Program-made: the position numbers and the translations under genes | Part shown: in pieces, positions 19,127-27,776 of the stretch | How the letters are laid out: the number at the start of each line of letters is the position of its first letter | How positions within the stretch are numbered: position 1 is the stretch's first letter | NCBI GenBank assembly: GCA_003210285.1 | Contig: QCVS01000014.1 | Location: 1 to 41,167, forward strand | Source of the DNA: Prochlorococcus sp. AG-686-J21 | GTDB taxonomy: Bacteria; Cyanobacteriota; Cyanobacteriia; PCC-6307; Cyanobiaceae | Reading direction: 5' to 3' | DNA: 41,167 nucleotides | The notes under the pieces: generated by a model | The model's database searches: none | Told to the model about the DNA's origin: nothing | Seen by the model: the letters and a program-made list of their open reading frames with translations, nothing else

Positions 19127-19264
19127 TTAAACCGCTATTCTTTCTCTACCTCTTTTTCTTCTGCTTTTAATAACTCTTCTTCCTGTGTGAGAACGCATTC
19201 TTACTCTAAAACCAGATACACGTTTTCTTTTTCTTGAAGTTCCACCGAATGTTCTTTTAGTCAT
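19127..19264 (-). CDS. rpmH: 50S ribosomal protein L34
   Basis: 45 aa, very basic, read directly from the DNA: it begins [19 protein letters not shown] and ends [10 protein letters not shown]. The internal [13 protein letters not shown] segment is the L34 signature. ATG at 19262-19264, TAA at 19127-19129. It forms the rpmH-rnpA pair and is probably the first gene of a transcript running through yidC. Confidence 0.96.
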   Translation of the reverse strand: MTKRTFGGTSRKRKRVSGFRVRMRSHTGRRVIKSRRKRGRERIAV

Positions 19265-19294
19265 GGTTTTTTATACTCTCTTACAATTTATCAT

Positions 19295-19930
19295 TTAATC
19301 GATCACTATAGTTGAGCTTCCTAAATAACTTGAAACGGGATTTTCTCCAATATATTGACCATATGAATGAAATTGATATAAACCTGACTTTCTTGGGTTA
19401 AATATTTTGAAAACTACTGCATAGCTGTCTTTATCAGCAGTGATTGGGCTATAAGGGAAGATATCTAATGAAGTTTTATCTTCATTTATTTCAATATCGG
19501 CAGGAATATTTTTAATACATTTTGTACGAGTATCAAACCCGCCTATTTTTACTTGGCAAAGAGTAATTTTTTCTTCTTTAAGAGTCGATTTGAAAGTTTT
19601 AGGAATTTTCATATTGATTTTTAAAAGATCCGCTTTCCTGTCAAAAGGTCTTAAAAAGAAAAATATTGTATTTCTTGCACTTTTAGAACTATTTTTTTGA
19701 AACCATCTAAGCTTTTTAAAATTTGGATTGCCATCCCACTGAAATTCTAAACCTGCTTTTCCTTCGTTTGTATTAAAAAAGGAGATTGGAATTAAAAATG
19801 ATGTAAATAATATGAAACTAAGTATTTTTGTATTTTTAAGAATTTTTTTTGGGTTATGAAGCATTGTCTTAATCTGTTTAGCGAAATTTTTAGGACTAAA
19901 GAATAGGAATTTTTTTGATATGTTAAACAC
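19295..19930 (-). CDS. DUF2808 family secreted protein
   Basis: 211 aa from GTG at 19930; an in-frame ATG at 19864 (residue 23) may be the true start because a signal-peptide-like segment (KILSFILFTSFLIPISFF) follows it directly. The mature part has the DUF2808 pattern: GLEFQWDGNPNFKKLRWFQ, then FLRPFDRKADLLKI, KITLCQVKIGGFDTRTKC and a C-terminal YQFHSYGQYIGENPVSSYLG. The family is cyanobacterial and of unknown role, probably periplasmic or outer-membrane associated. It lies 4 bp after the aroH stop, 30 bp before rpmH. Confidence 0.88.
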   Translation of the reverse strand: MFNISKKFLFFSPKNFAKQIKTMLHNPKKILKNTKILSFILFTSFLIPISFFNTNEGKAGLEFQWDGNPNFKKLRWFQKNSSKSARNTIFFFLRPFDRKADLLKINMKIPKTFKSTLKEEKITLCQVKIGGFDTRTKCIKNIPADIEINEDKTSLDIFPYSPITADKDSYAVVFKIFNPRKSGLYQFHSYGQYIGENPVSSYLGSSTIVID

Positions 19931-19934
19931 AAGA

Positions 19935-20318
19935 TTAACATCTATCGGACCTTAAGTTAGAGGCACCACGTAAGTAAGGATGATTTATTGTTGAATTAGT
20001 TGGAAAAATAACTAATGCCAATAATCTAATACAAAAATCAACATCATTAGGAACATACATTTGTTGACAATCTAAAAATGCCACTGAGTCAAGTCCAAAA
20101 CATTTCCTTGCTATTGATGCTGGGAAACATGCGTCTAAGTCTTTAGTAACAGAAAAAGTTATTGATAAAAAATTTTTTGGCTCTAAACAATTTCTTAAAA
20201 TTAATTCATTAATTAATTCAACTACTGAATTCTCAATCTCTTCAAAAGTATTCCCACTAGAAGTTGTTGCTCCTCTTATTGCAGTGATAATTTCACAATC
20301 TAGATGATCCTTAGGCAT
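19935..20318 (-). CDS. aroH: Chorismate mutase, AroH class
   Basis: 127 aa, the size of the trimeric AroH (Bacillus subtilis type) enzyme and not the helical AroQ type. Recognisable parts: AIRGATTSSGNTFEEI, with the active-site Arg in IRGAT; ITFSVTKDLDACFPASIAR; and VAFLDCQQMYVPNDV. It converts chorismate to prephenate in phenylalanine/tyrosine synthesis. It starts 7 bp after the sppA stop and is closely followed by the DUF2808 gene, so the three are probably one transcript. Confidence 0.92.
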   Translation of the reverse strand: MPKDHLDCEIITAIRGATTSSGNTFEEIENSVVELINELILRNCLEPKNFLSITFSVTKDLDACFPASIARKCFGLDSVAFLDCQQMYVPNDVDFCIRLLALVIFPTNSTINHPYLRGASNLRSDRC

Positions 20319-20325
20319 TCTTAAA

Positions 20326-21135
20326 TTAAGGTTTATAAAACCAAAGAATTTTATTTGATGAATTCAATTCAAAAAATATATTTTGAATTATTTTCTCGAT
20401 AATTCTACTTCCTGGTAATAGCCCTAATATTTTCTTTTTCTTCTTACCAAAAGTTACGGGTTGAATTTTTGGATCGATTTTTACCATCTCTGCTGCAAGC
20501 TCTCTTGCAACAAACTCATCTCCAATCTTATCAACTAATCCCAGTTCTCTAGCTTGTGTTCCAGTAAAGATTCTTCCATCAGCAAATTTCTTTACATCTT
20601 CTACTTGTAAATTTCTCCCCTCTGCTACAGCCTCAGTAAATTGTTTGTAACTTTCATCAATTAATCCTTGTAAGAGCAATCTTCCTTCATCACTTAGAGG
20701 TTTATCCGGTGAAAGAATATCTTTATATATACCACTTTTGACTGTCTCAAACTTAATACCTATTTTATTTAAAAGTTCAGACAAATTATTTCCTCTTATT
20801 ATTACGCCTATTGAACCCGTTATAGTTCCTGGATTAGCTACAATTTTGTCTGAAGCTACGCCAATGTAAACACCACCAGAAGCTGAAATGTTTCCAAAAC
20901 TAGCTATGACTTTACAGCCTTTTGTTTTTAATCGTTTAATAGCAGAATATATTTCTTGGCTATCACCAACAGTACCTCCTGGAGAATCAATCCTCAGTAT
21001 TAGTGCCGGGAATTCTCTTTCTTCAATTTGTTTAAGAGATTTGAGGACAGAAACTCTTGTTGAACTTGTGATTGGCTCATCAATTACAATACGAGCCATT
21101 CTTTTTTTTGACTTACGTCTAAAAGGCCAAATCAT
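20326..21135 (-). CDS. sppA: Signal peptide peptidase SppA (short form)
   Basis: 269 aa from ATG at 21135 (MIWPFRRKSKK). An in-frame TTG at 21150 would add five residues; ATG is preferred. The ClpP/crotonase-like core has RIDSPGGTVGDSQEIY, the nucleophile Ser in NISASGGVYIG, TGSIGVI, the general-base Lys in SGIYKDILSP and DGRIFTGTQARELGLVDKIG. SppA degrades cleaved signal peptides in the membrane. No strong N-terminal TM anchor is visible, so this may be a peripheral or soluble form. It is divergent from the EamA gene, 54 bp away. Confidence 0.92.
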   Translation of the reverse strand: MIWPFRRKSKKRMARIVIDEPITSSTRVSVLKSLKQIEEREFPALILRIDSPGGTVGDSQEIYSAIKRLKTKGCKVIASFGNISASGGVYIGVASDKIVANPGTITGSIGVIIRGNNLSELLNKIGIKFETVKSGIYKDILSPDKPLSDEGRLLLQGLIDESYKQFTEAVAEGRNLQVEDVKKFADGRIFTGTQARELGLVDKIGDEFVARELAAEMVKIDPKIQPVTFGKKKKKILGLLPGSRIIEKIIQNIFFELNSSNKILWFYKP

Positions 21136-21188
21136 TCTTTTAAGGTACAAATCATGAATCTACTTTTAAAAGACTATCAGCAGACTCA

Positions 21189-22130
21189 ATGAATTCAATC
21201 CTAAATTGGTTTTTAATGATACTCCCTTTTGCTCTCTGGGGGACTTCAATGGCAGCTATGACCCCTTTAGTATCTAGTGCTGGCCCTGATTTAGTGGCCT
21301 CATTAAGATTGCTCCCTGCAGGAATACTTGTTCTTGTTACAACATATTTATTAAAAAGAGATTTAAAAATTTATAGGTGCGATTTGAAATGGTTCTTAGT
21401 TTTTACAATTGTAGACGCAACTTTTTTTCAATTGTTTTTAACATATGGAATCTCAAAGACAGGGGCAGGACTGGGTTCTGTTCTGATTGATTCTCAACCC
21501 TTGCTAGTAGCACTCTTGGCAAGAGCAATATTTGGTAATTTAATTAATCCAATTGGATGGCTAGGTTTACTTTTTGGCTTAGGTGGGATAATTTTTTTAG
21601 GAGTTCCAAAAGAACTTTTGGAGAGTTGGTGGTTAATGTCTGATAAGAGTATTAGTGATATCGCATTCAATGTTGGAGAATTTTGGATGCTTGGTGCCTC
21701 TCTAGCAATGGCACTGGGAACAATTTTGATTAGATTCACCTGTACTAAAAGTGATCCAGTTGCAGTAACTGGATGGCATATGGTTTTCGGAAGTTTCCCG
21801 CTTATTCTTAAACATTGCTTTCAAACAAAATTTCAATTGATACCGAATTGGTCAATATTTGACTGGGGACTGATGTCATTTTCAAGTATCTTTGGGGGCG
21901 CTCTAGCATATGGATTATTTTTCTATTTTGCAAATGATAAAGAAATAACTGGATTTAGCACTCTTGCTTTTTTAACTCCGATTTTTGCACTCCTTACTGG
22001 TGGTGTTTATCTAAATGAGAGATTAACAATCATTCAATGGATAGGAGTAGTTTTTGTCCTAATGTCAGTTTTCTTTGTTAGCCAGAGAAAATCTTTGTGG
22101 GAACTTTCAAATACTAAGACTAGTATTTAG
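21189..22130 (+). CDS. EamA/DMT-superfamily transporter
   Basis: 313 aa with about ten hydrophobic helices arranged as two EamA repeats (roughly residues 8-140 and 155-300). Typical features are LPFALWGTSMAAMTPL at the start, a GAGLGSVLIDSQPLLVALLA segment closing repeat 1 and FLTPIFALLTGGVYLNERLT closing repeat 2. Family members export amino acids, nucleotides or nucleotide-sugar-like compounds. It is the first of three tightly packed plus-strand genes with a GT4 enzyme and an ArnT-like enzyme, which hints at a substrate linked to sugars. Substrate is not readable from the sequence. Confidence 0.88.
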   Translation: MNSILNWFLMILPFALWGTSMAAMTPLVSSAGPDLVASLRLLPAGILVLVTTYLLKRDLKIYRCDLKWFLVFTIVDATFFQLFLTYGISKTGAGLGSVLIDSQPLLVALLARAIFGNLINPIGWLGLLFGLGGIIFLGVPKELLESWWLMSDKSISDIAFNVGEFWMLGASLAMALGTILIRFTCTKSDPVAVTGWHMVFGSFPLILKHCFQTKFQLIPNWSIFDWGLMSFSSIFGGALAYGLFFYFANDKEITGFSTLAFLTPIFALLTGGVYLNERLTIIQWIGVVFVLMSVFFVSQRKSLWELSNTKTSI

Positions 22131-22157
22131 TAGTTGAATAGGAAATATTTTTTAAGA

Positions 22158-23249
22158 ATGCATATTGTTTTAATTAGTACGCCTATAGGTTTCTTAGGAA
22201 GTGGTAAAGGCGGTGGTGTGGAGCTAACTCTAAATTCTTTATTGACTGGTTTGATTGCAAAAGGTCACACCGTAGATGTAGTGGCCCCAAACAATTCAAA
22301 ATTGGTTGAAGCGAGTAAAAAGGCAAAACTACATTTAGTAGAAGGAGAAGAGCAAAAAAGTTGGCAACATCAAGATTATTATTCTCCGGTAAGTATTCCG
22401 AATAATTCACTTTTATCAGAAATGCTTGAAAAGGCTATAGATATTGGAGAGAAAGCAGATATTATTTTGAATTTTTCTTATGATTGGCTATCGATTTGGA
22501 TGACTCTAAATATAAAGATTCCAATTGCTCATATTATTAGTATGGGCTCCGAAAGTTTTGTGATAAGTAATTTAATTTCAAAAGTTTATTCCAAATTTCC
22601 TAATAACTTTGCTTTTCATTCAAAGATACAAGCTTCCGATTATCCTTTTATTGAAAACCCAATTGTTATTGGTAATGGATTTAATTTAGGGAATTATATA
22701 TTTCAAGATTGTAAAAATGGTCCACTGGGTTGGGTTGGAAGAGTAGCGCCTGAAAAAGGTTTAGAGGATGCAGCCTATGTGGCTAATGCTCTTGGAGAAA
22801 AACTTAATGTTTGGGGAATTGTTCAAGATGAATCGTATGCGTTAAAAATAGAAAATTTGTTTTCTCCTGGGATTTTAGAATGGAAGGGTTTTTTAGAGAC
22901 GGATAAGTTACAGAAAGAACTTGGAACTTGTAGAGCTTTACTTAATACGCCTAAATGGAACGAAGCTTATGGAAATGTAGTAGTTGAAGCCTTGGGGTGT
23001 GGAGTACCAGTTGTTGCATATAAAAGGGGAGGACCAAGTGAAATTATTCAGCATGGCAAAACTGGTTACCTAGTTAAACCTGATGATAAGGAAAGCCTCC
23101 TTAATTACTTAAAGATCATTAATAAGATTGACCGAAAAAATTGTAGAGAGTGGGTAGAAAATAATGCTTCTTCAGATATATTTGCTGGTAAAGTTGTGAG
23201 TTGGCTAAAAACGGTTATCAAAGAATATCAATCTCATAGCTTATCTTAA
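22158..23249 (+). CDS. GT4 glycosyltransferase, resembling UDP-glucose:tetrahydrobiopterin glucosyltransferase (BGluT)
   Basis: 363 aa from ATG at 22158; a TTG at 22134 would add eight residues. The N-terminus MHIVLISTPIGFLGSGKGGG, then VELTLNSL, and the segments LNFSYDWLSIWMT, PIAHIISMGS and GWVGRVAPEKGLEDA agree with what I recall of the Synechococcus BGluT enzyme that glucosylates tetrahydrobiopterin. The donor-site E-x7-E is in KWNEAYGNVVVEALGCG. Known BGluT makes the cyanobacterial pterin glucoside in the cytoplasm. The next gene begins at the base after this stop codon and is ArnT-like, so a lipid or glycan acceptor is a serious alternative. GT4 membership is certain; acceptor moderately unsure. 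Confidence 0.78.
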   Translation: MHIVLISTPIGFLGSGKGGGVELTLNSLLTGLIAKGHTVDVVAPNNSKLVEASKKAKLHLVEGEEQKSWQHQDYYSPVSIPNNSLLSEMLEKAIDIGEKADIILNFSYDWLSIWMTLNIKIPIAHIISMGSESFVISNLISKVYSKFPNNFAFHSKIQASDYPFIENPIVIGNGFNLGNYIFQDCKNGPLGWVGRVAPEKGLEDAAYVANALGEKLNVWGIVQDESYALKIENLFSPGILEWKGFLETDKLQKELGTCRALLNTPKWNEAYGNVVVEALGCGVPVVAYKRGGPSEIIQHGKTGYLVKPDDKESLLNYLKIINKIDRKNCREWVENNASSDIFAGKVVSWLKTVIKEYQSHSLS

Positions 23250-25055
23250 ATGTTACTTATCAAGACTAAAAATAGGTTGCTTACTCTTTTAGTAATTTTA
23301 ATCTTTGGAATAATAATTTTTCTTTTAGGTTTAGGCTCTACTGGATTAGTAGATGAAACACCTCCTCTTTTTGCGGCGGCGGGTAAAGCCATGAGTGAAT
23401 CTGGTGATTGGTTAACCCCAAAAGTAAATGGTATTTTTCGATTTGATAAACCACCCCTCATATATTGGCTAATGGGTTTGTTCTATTCACTGCCTAAAAA
23501 TGAAGTATGGGACAACTTTGGAACAATTTCAGCAAGGCTTCCTTCAGCATTGGCTTCATTATTTTTGTTGCTAGTGATTGGAGATACAGTTTTTTGTTGG
23601 CCTCAAAATGGTGGGAGAAAATTAGCTACTCCGATAGTGGCATCTTTGGGATTTGCTTTGTCTCCCTTAATAATTGTTTGGAGCAGAACTGCCGTAAGTG
23701 ATGCTCTTTTATGTGGGACTTTAGGGATAAGCCTTCTTTTGTTTTGGAGAAGAATGGCTAGTAATAAGAGAAGAAATTGTATATCTCCATGGTTTTTTCT
23801 GGGGCTTGCAATTTTAACCAAAGGACCTGTAGCTTTTGTCCTTGCAGCTTTGACTCTTTCGTCTTTTTTTCTCACTCAAAAGGATTGGAGGATATTGCTT
23901 GACAAAATAAAACCTAAAAGAGGTTTGTTAATTACAGTCTTAATAAGCTTGCCGTGGTATGTCTTAGAGCTAATAAAGGAAGGGAAGCCCTTTTGGGATA
24001 GTTTCTTTGGTTATCACAATTTTCAGAGATATACATCAGTAGTTAATAATCATTCAGAACCTTTTTGGTTTTTTTTATATGTAATGGTTATAGGATCATT
24101 ACCATTTACTCCTTTTTTATTTCATGGAATATTTGAGGCTTGTAAAGACTTAATAACTAGATTTAAAAAAGGTTGCATCCCTGAAGAAAGTTTAATTATT
24201 TATTGTTTATGTTGGTTAGGCTCTGTTTTTATTTTTTTTAGCATTTCTGCTACAAAACTCCCAAGCTACTGGCTACCTGCAATTCCACCGGCAGCAATTC
24301 TGATAAGTAATAGTTTTGAGAAACTTCAAAATCAAAGAAAAGCCTTTTCATCTTTGGTTATTATTAATCTTTTAATTCTTCTTGGATTATCAATAGCATT
24401 CTTTTTATCAAATATTTGGTTGAATACAATAAATGATCCTGAGATGCCAAATCTTGTTTCAAACTTATTGGACAATGGAATAATTCTTAAAGCAAGATTG
24501 TTTTTCTTTGCTTTTACTTTTGTTGGAATTGTTTTGTTTGTCTTTAGATCTCAAAACACTCTTCTTTATCTTCAACTACTACTATTTCTGGGTCAATCAT
24601 TTTTGATGCCACCAATCAGGTCTTTAGGAGACACTTCTAGACAATTACCCTTACGCAATATTTCTAAGCAAATTTTAAATTCTCGTCAGGGAGGAGAGAC
24701 TCTGGCAATGATTGGAATAAGAAAACCATCATTGCATTTTTACACTAAACAGATCGTCTTTTATGAATCTAGTGCTGCAGAAGGAGTACTTAATTTGTTC
24801 GAGAGATTTAACTTGGATAGAAGGATTAATTTTCAAGATAAACCAAATTATGATAATGAATATTTTCTCGTTGTTATAGATAAATATTCATCCAGAGAAG
24901 AACATTGGTCAAATATTAACCATGAGAAATTAGGATCTCATGGAATTTATTATCTATGGAGGATCAAAAAAAGTGATTTACATGCTCAAGCTATAAAGTT
25001 GCTAAATAATGGTTTTAAAGCTAACTGGAGAAATAAACAAGTTGAAAAATTCTAA
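23250..25055 (+). CDS. ArnT-like membrane glycosyltransferase (GT83/GT39 superfamily)
   Basis: 601 aa. After TM1 comes GLVDETPPLFAAAGKAM, with the acidic catalytic pair of ArnT-type enzymes, then SGDWLTPKVNG and FDKPPLIYWLMG, hallmark first-loop motifs. About ten to twelve more TM helices and a ~110-residue C-terminal periplasmic-like domain follow. Enzymes of this type transfer a sugar from undecaprenyl phosphate onto lipid A or other envelope acceptors. The ATG abuts the upstream GT4 stop codon with no gap (TAA-ATG), indicating coupled translation. The 3' end overlaps the convergent RHH-like gene by 4 bp. Family is firm; donor and acceptor are unknown. Confidence 0.88.
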   Translation: MLLIKTKNRLLTLLVILIFGIIIFLLGLGSTGLVDETPPLFAAAGKAMSESGDWLTPKVNGIFRFDKPPLIYWLMGLFYSLPKNEVWDNFGTISARLPSALASLFLLLVIGDTVFCWPQNGGRKLATPIVASLGFALSPLIIVWSRTAVSDALLCGTLGISLLLFWRRMASNKRRNCISPWFFLGLAILTKGPVAFVLAALTLSSFFLTQKDWRILLDKIKPKRGLLITVLISLPWYVLELIKEGKPFWDSFFGYHNFQRYTSVVNNHSEPFWFFLYVMVIGSLPFTPFLFHGIFEACKDLITRFKKGCIPEESLIIYCLCWLGSVFIFFSISATKLPSYWLPAIPPAAILISNSFEKLQNQRKAFSSLVIINLLILLGLSIAFFLSNIWLNTINDPEMPNLVSNLLDNGIILKARLFFFAFTFVGIVLFVFRSQNTLLYLQLLLFLGQSFLMPPIRSLGDTSRQLPLRNISKQILNSRQGGETLAMIGIRKPSLHFYTKQIVFYESSAAEGVLNLFERFNLDRRINFQDKPNYDNEYFLVVIDKYSSREEHWSNINHEKLGSHGIYYLWRIKKSDLHAQAIKLLNNGFKANWRNKQVEKF

Positions 25056-25303
25056 CAAAGCCTTTTTTTAAGCATTTCATTCTTAAGATCATCCAAACTA
25101 CATTTATTTGGGATTTCTACATTATTTAGATTATCTAATAACTCTAGATCTATGACAGAGTCTTCAGCTAAAAAACTGAAAACCTCATTGATACTTATCC
25201 CCATATCGTGAGCCATTTCTGCAATAAGCCTATAGGTATCTCTTCTTACAGATATTTTAAGATCTAGAGGGATATATTCATTTTTAGGATTTACTGACTT
25301 CAT
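25052..25303 (-). CDS. Small protein with ribbon-helix-helix-like fold
   Basis: 83 aa. Residues 14-50 read LKISVRRDTYRLIAEMAHDMG then ISINEVFSFLAEDSV: a strand, a helix, a turn at Gly and a second helix, the CopG/Arc pattern. The C-terminal part (LELLDNLNNVEIP, SLDDLKNEMLKKRLC) is charged and unassigned. RHH proteins are usually dimeric repressors or antitoxins, but no toxin gene is next to it. It is convergent with the ArnT-like gene (4-bp overlap). DNA binding is inferred from the pattern only. Confidence 0.6.
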   Translation of the reverse strand: MKSVNPKNEYIPLDLKISVRRDTYRLIAEMAHDMGISINEVFSFLAEDSVIDLELLDNLNNVEIPNKCSLDDLKNEMLKKRLC

Positions 25304-25414
25304 ACTATAAATCTTAAGACATTATGTATTTATCGGGATATATTATTTACAATAATCAGTAAATATGATCATGGCAATGAATATAACTGCTTATTGAGTG
25401 GGATCATTTTTGAT

Positions 25415-26335
25415 TTATTGAGAAAAATTTATCAAATTCGCCAGAATGGGGATCGTAATAATTGAAATTAATGTTGTTGTAAAAAGAATTGTAGCCGCAA
25501 TCTTTTGATTTGTTTTATAAGCCTCAGCCATCAAGATTGTTGATACAGCTGATGGTGTACCTGCCTGAAGAACCACAGCTGAAGTCTCATTTAAGTTAAA
25601 GCCCAAGATCTTGCTAAATATAAATATAAAAAAAGGGAAAATAAATAATTTTAAAATTATCGAATATTTAATCCCTTTATTCAAATTAAAAAATTTAGTT
25701 TTGTTATTTGTGATTATGCCTAGTCTTGTGCCAACAACAACTATTGCTAAAACTATTACGATTCTTGCTGGAATCCATAGATAATCTCCTAAAACTTTTT
25801 CCAACCCAAAAAGATATGCAATCAAAACACCTAATATTCCTCTTGAGGCAGGGCTATTTACTATTGCTTTTAAAAGTTCTTTGAAATTTAGTTTAGTGTT
25901 GGAGTCTGTCTTTTTTTGTAGAAAGAAGGGCCCAAATATCCAAGCAAATAGTGTTGTTCCCAAATCAAAGCCAATTGTAAAGTTAATAGTACTTGTTGGA
26001 AGAAGGGCTAATGCAATTGGGATGCCAAGGAATGAAGTGTTACCTATTAATCCAGCTAACTGTAAAGAGTAATTAGGTAGTCTTGTCTTAAATATTGGTA
26101 AATAATTAATTAGAACTATAAAAAATCCAATTGAGAGAAAAGCAATTAAAGCAGTTTTAATTAAATCTAAATCTATGCCTTCTTTTAATAAAAGGCCCAT
26201 TACGCTCAGTGGAATTCCGTATTTAATTAGAGGTAAAGCAATAGTTTCTGAAAGTTTTGGTTTCCTTTTGCCAATTAAAAAACCAAAAATTAAGAAAGGG
26301 ATAATATTTATAAAAAGGGCGTAAATAGTATTAAT
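25415..26335 (-). CDS. AEC-family (auxin efflux carrier-like) permease with no canonical start codon
   Basis: The frame is open from the TAA at 26336-26338 to the stop at 25415, giving 306 codons if read from ATT at 26335. The first ATG is only at 26200, which would leave 261 residues and discard TM1 (ALFINIIPFLIFGFLIGKRK). AEC permeases are usually about 300 aa, so translation must start upstream at a non-standard codon (ATT 26335 or a later ATT/ATA), or the start has been lost. About ten TM helices; the C-terminus has VVLQAGTPSAVSTILMAEAYK, a typical AEC motif. Family members move organic anions. The coordinate given as start is inferred. Confidence 0.75.
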   Translation of the reverse strand: MNTIYALFINIIPFLIFGFLIGKRKPKLSETIALPLIKYGIPLSVMGLLLKEGIDLDLIKTALIAFLSIGFFIVLINYLPIFKTRLPNYSLQLAGLIGNTSFLGIPIALALLPTSTINFTIGFDLGTTLFAWIFGPFFLQKKTDSNTKLNFKELLKAIVNSPASRGILGVLIAYLFGLEKVLGDYLWIPARIVIVLAIVVVGTRLGIITNNKTKFFNLNKGIKYSIILKLFIFPFFIFIFSKILGFNLNETSAVVLQAGTPSAVSTILMAEAYKTNQKIAATILFTTTLISIITIPILANLINFSQ

Positions 26336-26406
26336 TTATTTTTATTAAAATAATCCTACCTTTTAAGTAGTTATGTGATGTATTTATATATTTTTTTGAA
26401 TTTAAT

Positions 26407-26631
26407 TTAAATTATTTTCCAAATTGCATTTTCTGGAATTAAGGGAGTTTTTGTTAAATCTTCAGGTTCTTTAGTAAGGACGCGCCAATTTGGGACTCTA
26501 CAGGTTACGTATGAAGGGCTTTCTATTAATATTCCAGGTTTTTCATCAAAGGTGCAACTAAACCCTTCTTTCCAATATCCACCTTCATCGAGACTTCCTT
26601 TAAACCAAACCCAGCATTTCGTAGATTTCAA
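26407..26631 (-). CDS. Conserved-looking small protein of unknown function
   Basis: 74 aa, Trp- and Cys-rich for its size: KCWVWFKGSLDEGGYWKEGF, SCTFDEKPGILIES, YVTCRVPNWRVL and a C-terminal IPENAIWKII. No signal peptide or TM helix. It looks like a compact beta-rich soluble domain. I do not recognise a named family, though I expect relatives in other picocyanobacteria. Separate transcription is likely, with gaps of 71 and 87 bp on either side. Confidence 0.6.
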   Translation of the reverse strand: MKSTKCWVWFKGSLDEGGYWKEGFSCTFDEKPGILIESPSYVTCRVPNWRVLTKEPEDLTKTPLIPENAIWKII

Positions 26632-26718
26632 GACTTAACTCTTACTCTATGTATATTAAGCTTTTATATAAATATTATTAGGGTAAATCAATACTTTTAA
26701 ATTATTTAATTATCTCGA

Positions 26719-26988
26719 TTAAATTTTTTTAGAATAAAATACTTTTGAAATCAAAATAAATAAATTTAGTATCAAAGTAATTATGTTTGCTATTAGGATC
26801 GGTGATGAAGAAATTTTGAATCCATATAAAATCCAAAAACTTACCCCGCAAATAAACATTATTAACGTTAACAAAGAGACATCTTCAGCTTTTTTCGTCT
26901 TTAAAGTTTTAATTAACTGAGGTAGAAAAGCAGCTGTAGTTAAAATTGCTGCAAAATATCCGAAAAACTCAATATTCACAGAATTCAT
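26719..26988 (-). CDS. SemiSWEET-like three-helix transporter (PQ-loop/MtN3 family)
   Basis: 89 aa with three TM helices (about residues 7-25, 39-57 and 63-85). The PQ motif is P23-Q24 in FLPQLIKTLKTKKAEDVSLL, and GVSFWILYG in helix 2 is typical. SemiSWEETs dimerise and let sugars or other small solutes across the membrane. Its ATG overlaps the stop of the upstream redoxin-like gene by 1 base (TAATG), so the two are translationally coupled. Substrate unknown. Confidence 0.85.
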   Translation of the reverse strand: MNSVNIEFFGYFAAILTTAAFLPQLIKTLKTKKAEDVSLLTLIMFICGVSFWILYGFKISSSPILIANIITLILNLFILISKVFYSKKI

Positions 26989-27722
26989 TATTTACAGTTC
27001 TCTGTTAGAAAAGCTAGAGGGTCTTCCATTTTAGAAGAATACCCGAGCACATCATTGGAAAAATACTTATAAATAATTTGGTCTCTATTGTCTAAAAGAA
27101 AAGAAGCACTCCTTTGAGGAAGATACTTATTGTCAAGAATATAGTCACTCCAGTTATGAAGAATTTCTAACATGTTATTTAATCTGTAAGTAGCCAATTC
27201 AAAAGGCCTTAAATAACCTTGACCACAAGTGTATTTGAAAAAAACTCCAGAAAATTTTATTAAATTGAAGAAATTTATTTGATCTTCGTCAGAAAAGATT
27301 TGTTTTGAATTTCTATCACCTGTATAGCCTCTAATAACCTCTTGAATTGTTTTGAATGAGTTGATTCCAGATAACATTATCAACATATTGATCCAACCTC
27401 CTAATCCAATATCAACCCCTTTTGAAATCATAAGTTCTTGATGAATTTTATTATCGAAAACCACTTCTAAATTCTTAGTCGGAAATCCTGTAAATTTGCA
27501 AAATTTGTCTTTACCAATTTTACTACCAATTGCTATTGCAAAAATATCTATATCTTCACTTTGAGTATTGTTTATAAAATTTTTCAAATTGATTGCGTAT
27601 TCAAAACTATCAAAATCACCTAAAAGGCCTAATAAAACAATCAATTTATATTTTTTTGAACCCGAAAATTTAAAATCTTTAATTAGCTTATTGAGATTAG
27701 TTTTTTGATTATTACTGAGCAT
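26988..27722 (-). CDS. Thioredoxin-fold AhpC/TSA-like (peroxiredoxin-like) protein
   Basis: 244 aa. The order KYKLIVLLGLLGDFDSFEYA, then DIDIFAIAIGSKIGKDKFCKFTGFP and LEVVFDNKIHQEL, follows the pattern of cyanobacterial 'AhpC/TSA family' proteins that keep the thioredoxin fold but have no classical peroxidatic Cys motif (PxxxTxxC). One Cys follows IGKDKF. The C-terminal ~110 residues are an extension with CGQGYLRPFELATYRLNNML. A redox role is inferred from the fold only. It is coupled to the downstream SemiSWEET gene and is divergent from isiB across 140 bp. Confidence 0.6.
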   Translation of the reverse strand: MLSNNQKTNLNKLIKDFKFSGSKKYKLIVLLGLLGDFDSFEYAINLKNFINNTQSEDIDIFAIAIGSKIGKDKFCKFTGFPTKNLEVVFDNKIHQELMISKGVDIGLGGWINMLIMLSGINSFKTIQEVIRGYTGDRNSKQIFSDEDQINFFNLIKFSGVFFKYTCGQGYLRPFELATYRLNNMLEILHNWSDYILDNKYLPQRSASFLLDNRDQIIYKYFSNDVLGYSSKMEDPLAFLTENCK

Positions 27723-27776
27723 GATTAGATTCTGATCAAGTTAAATTACTGAGTGGAGATCTTTTTACGTAAATTT

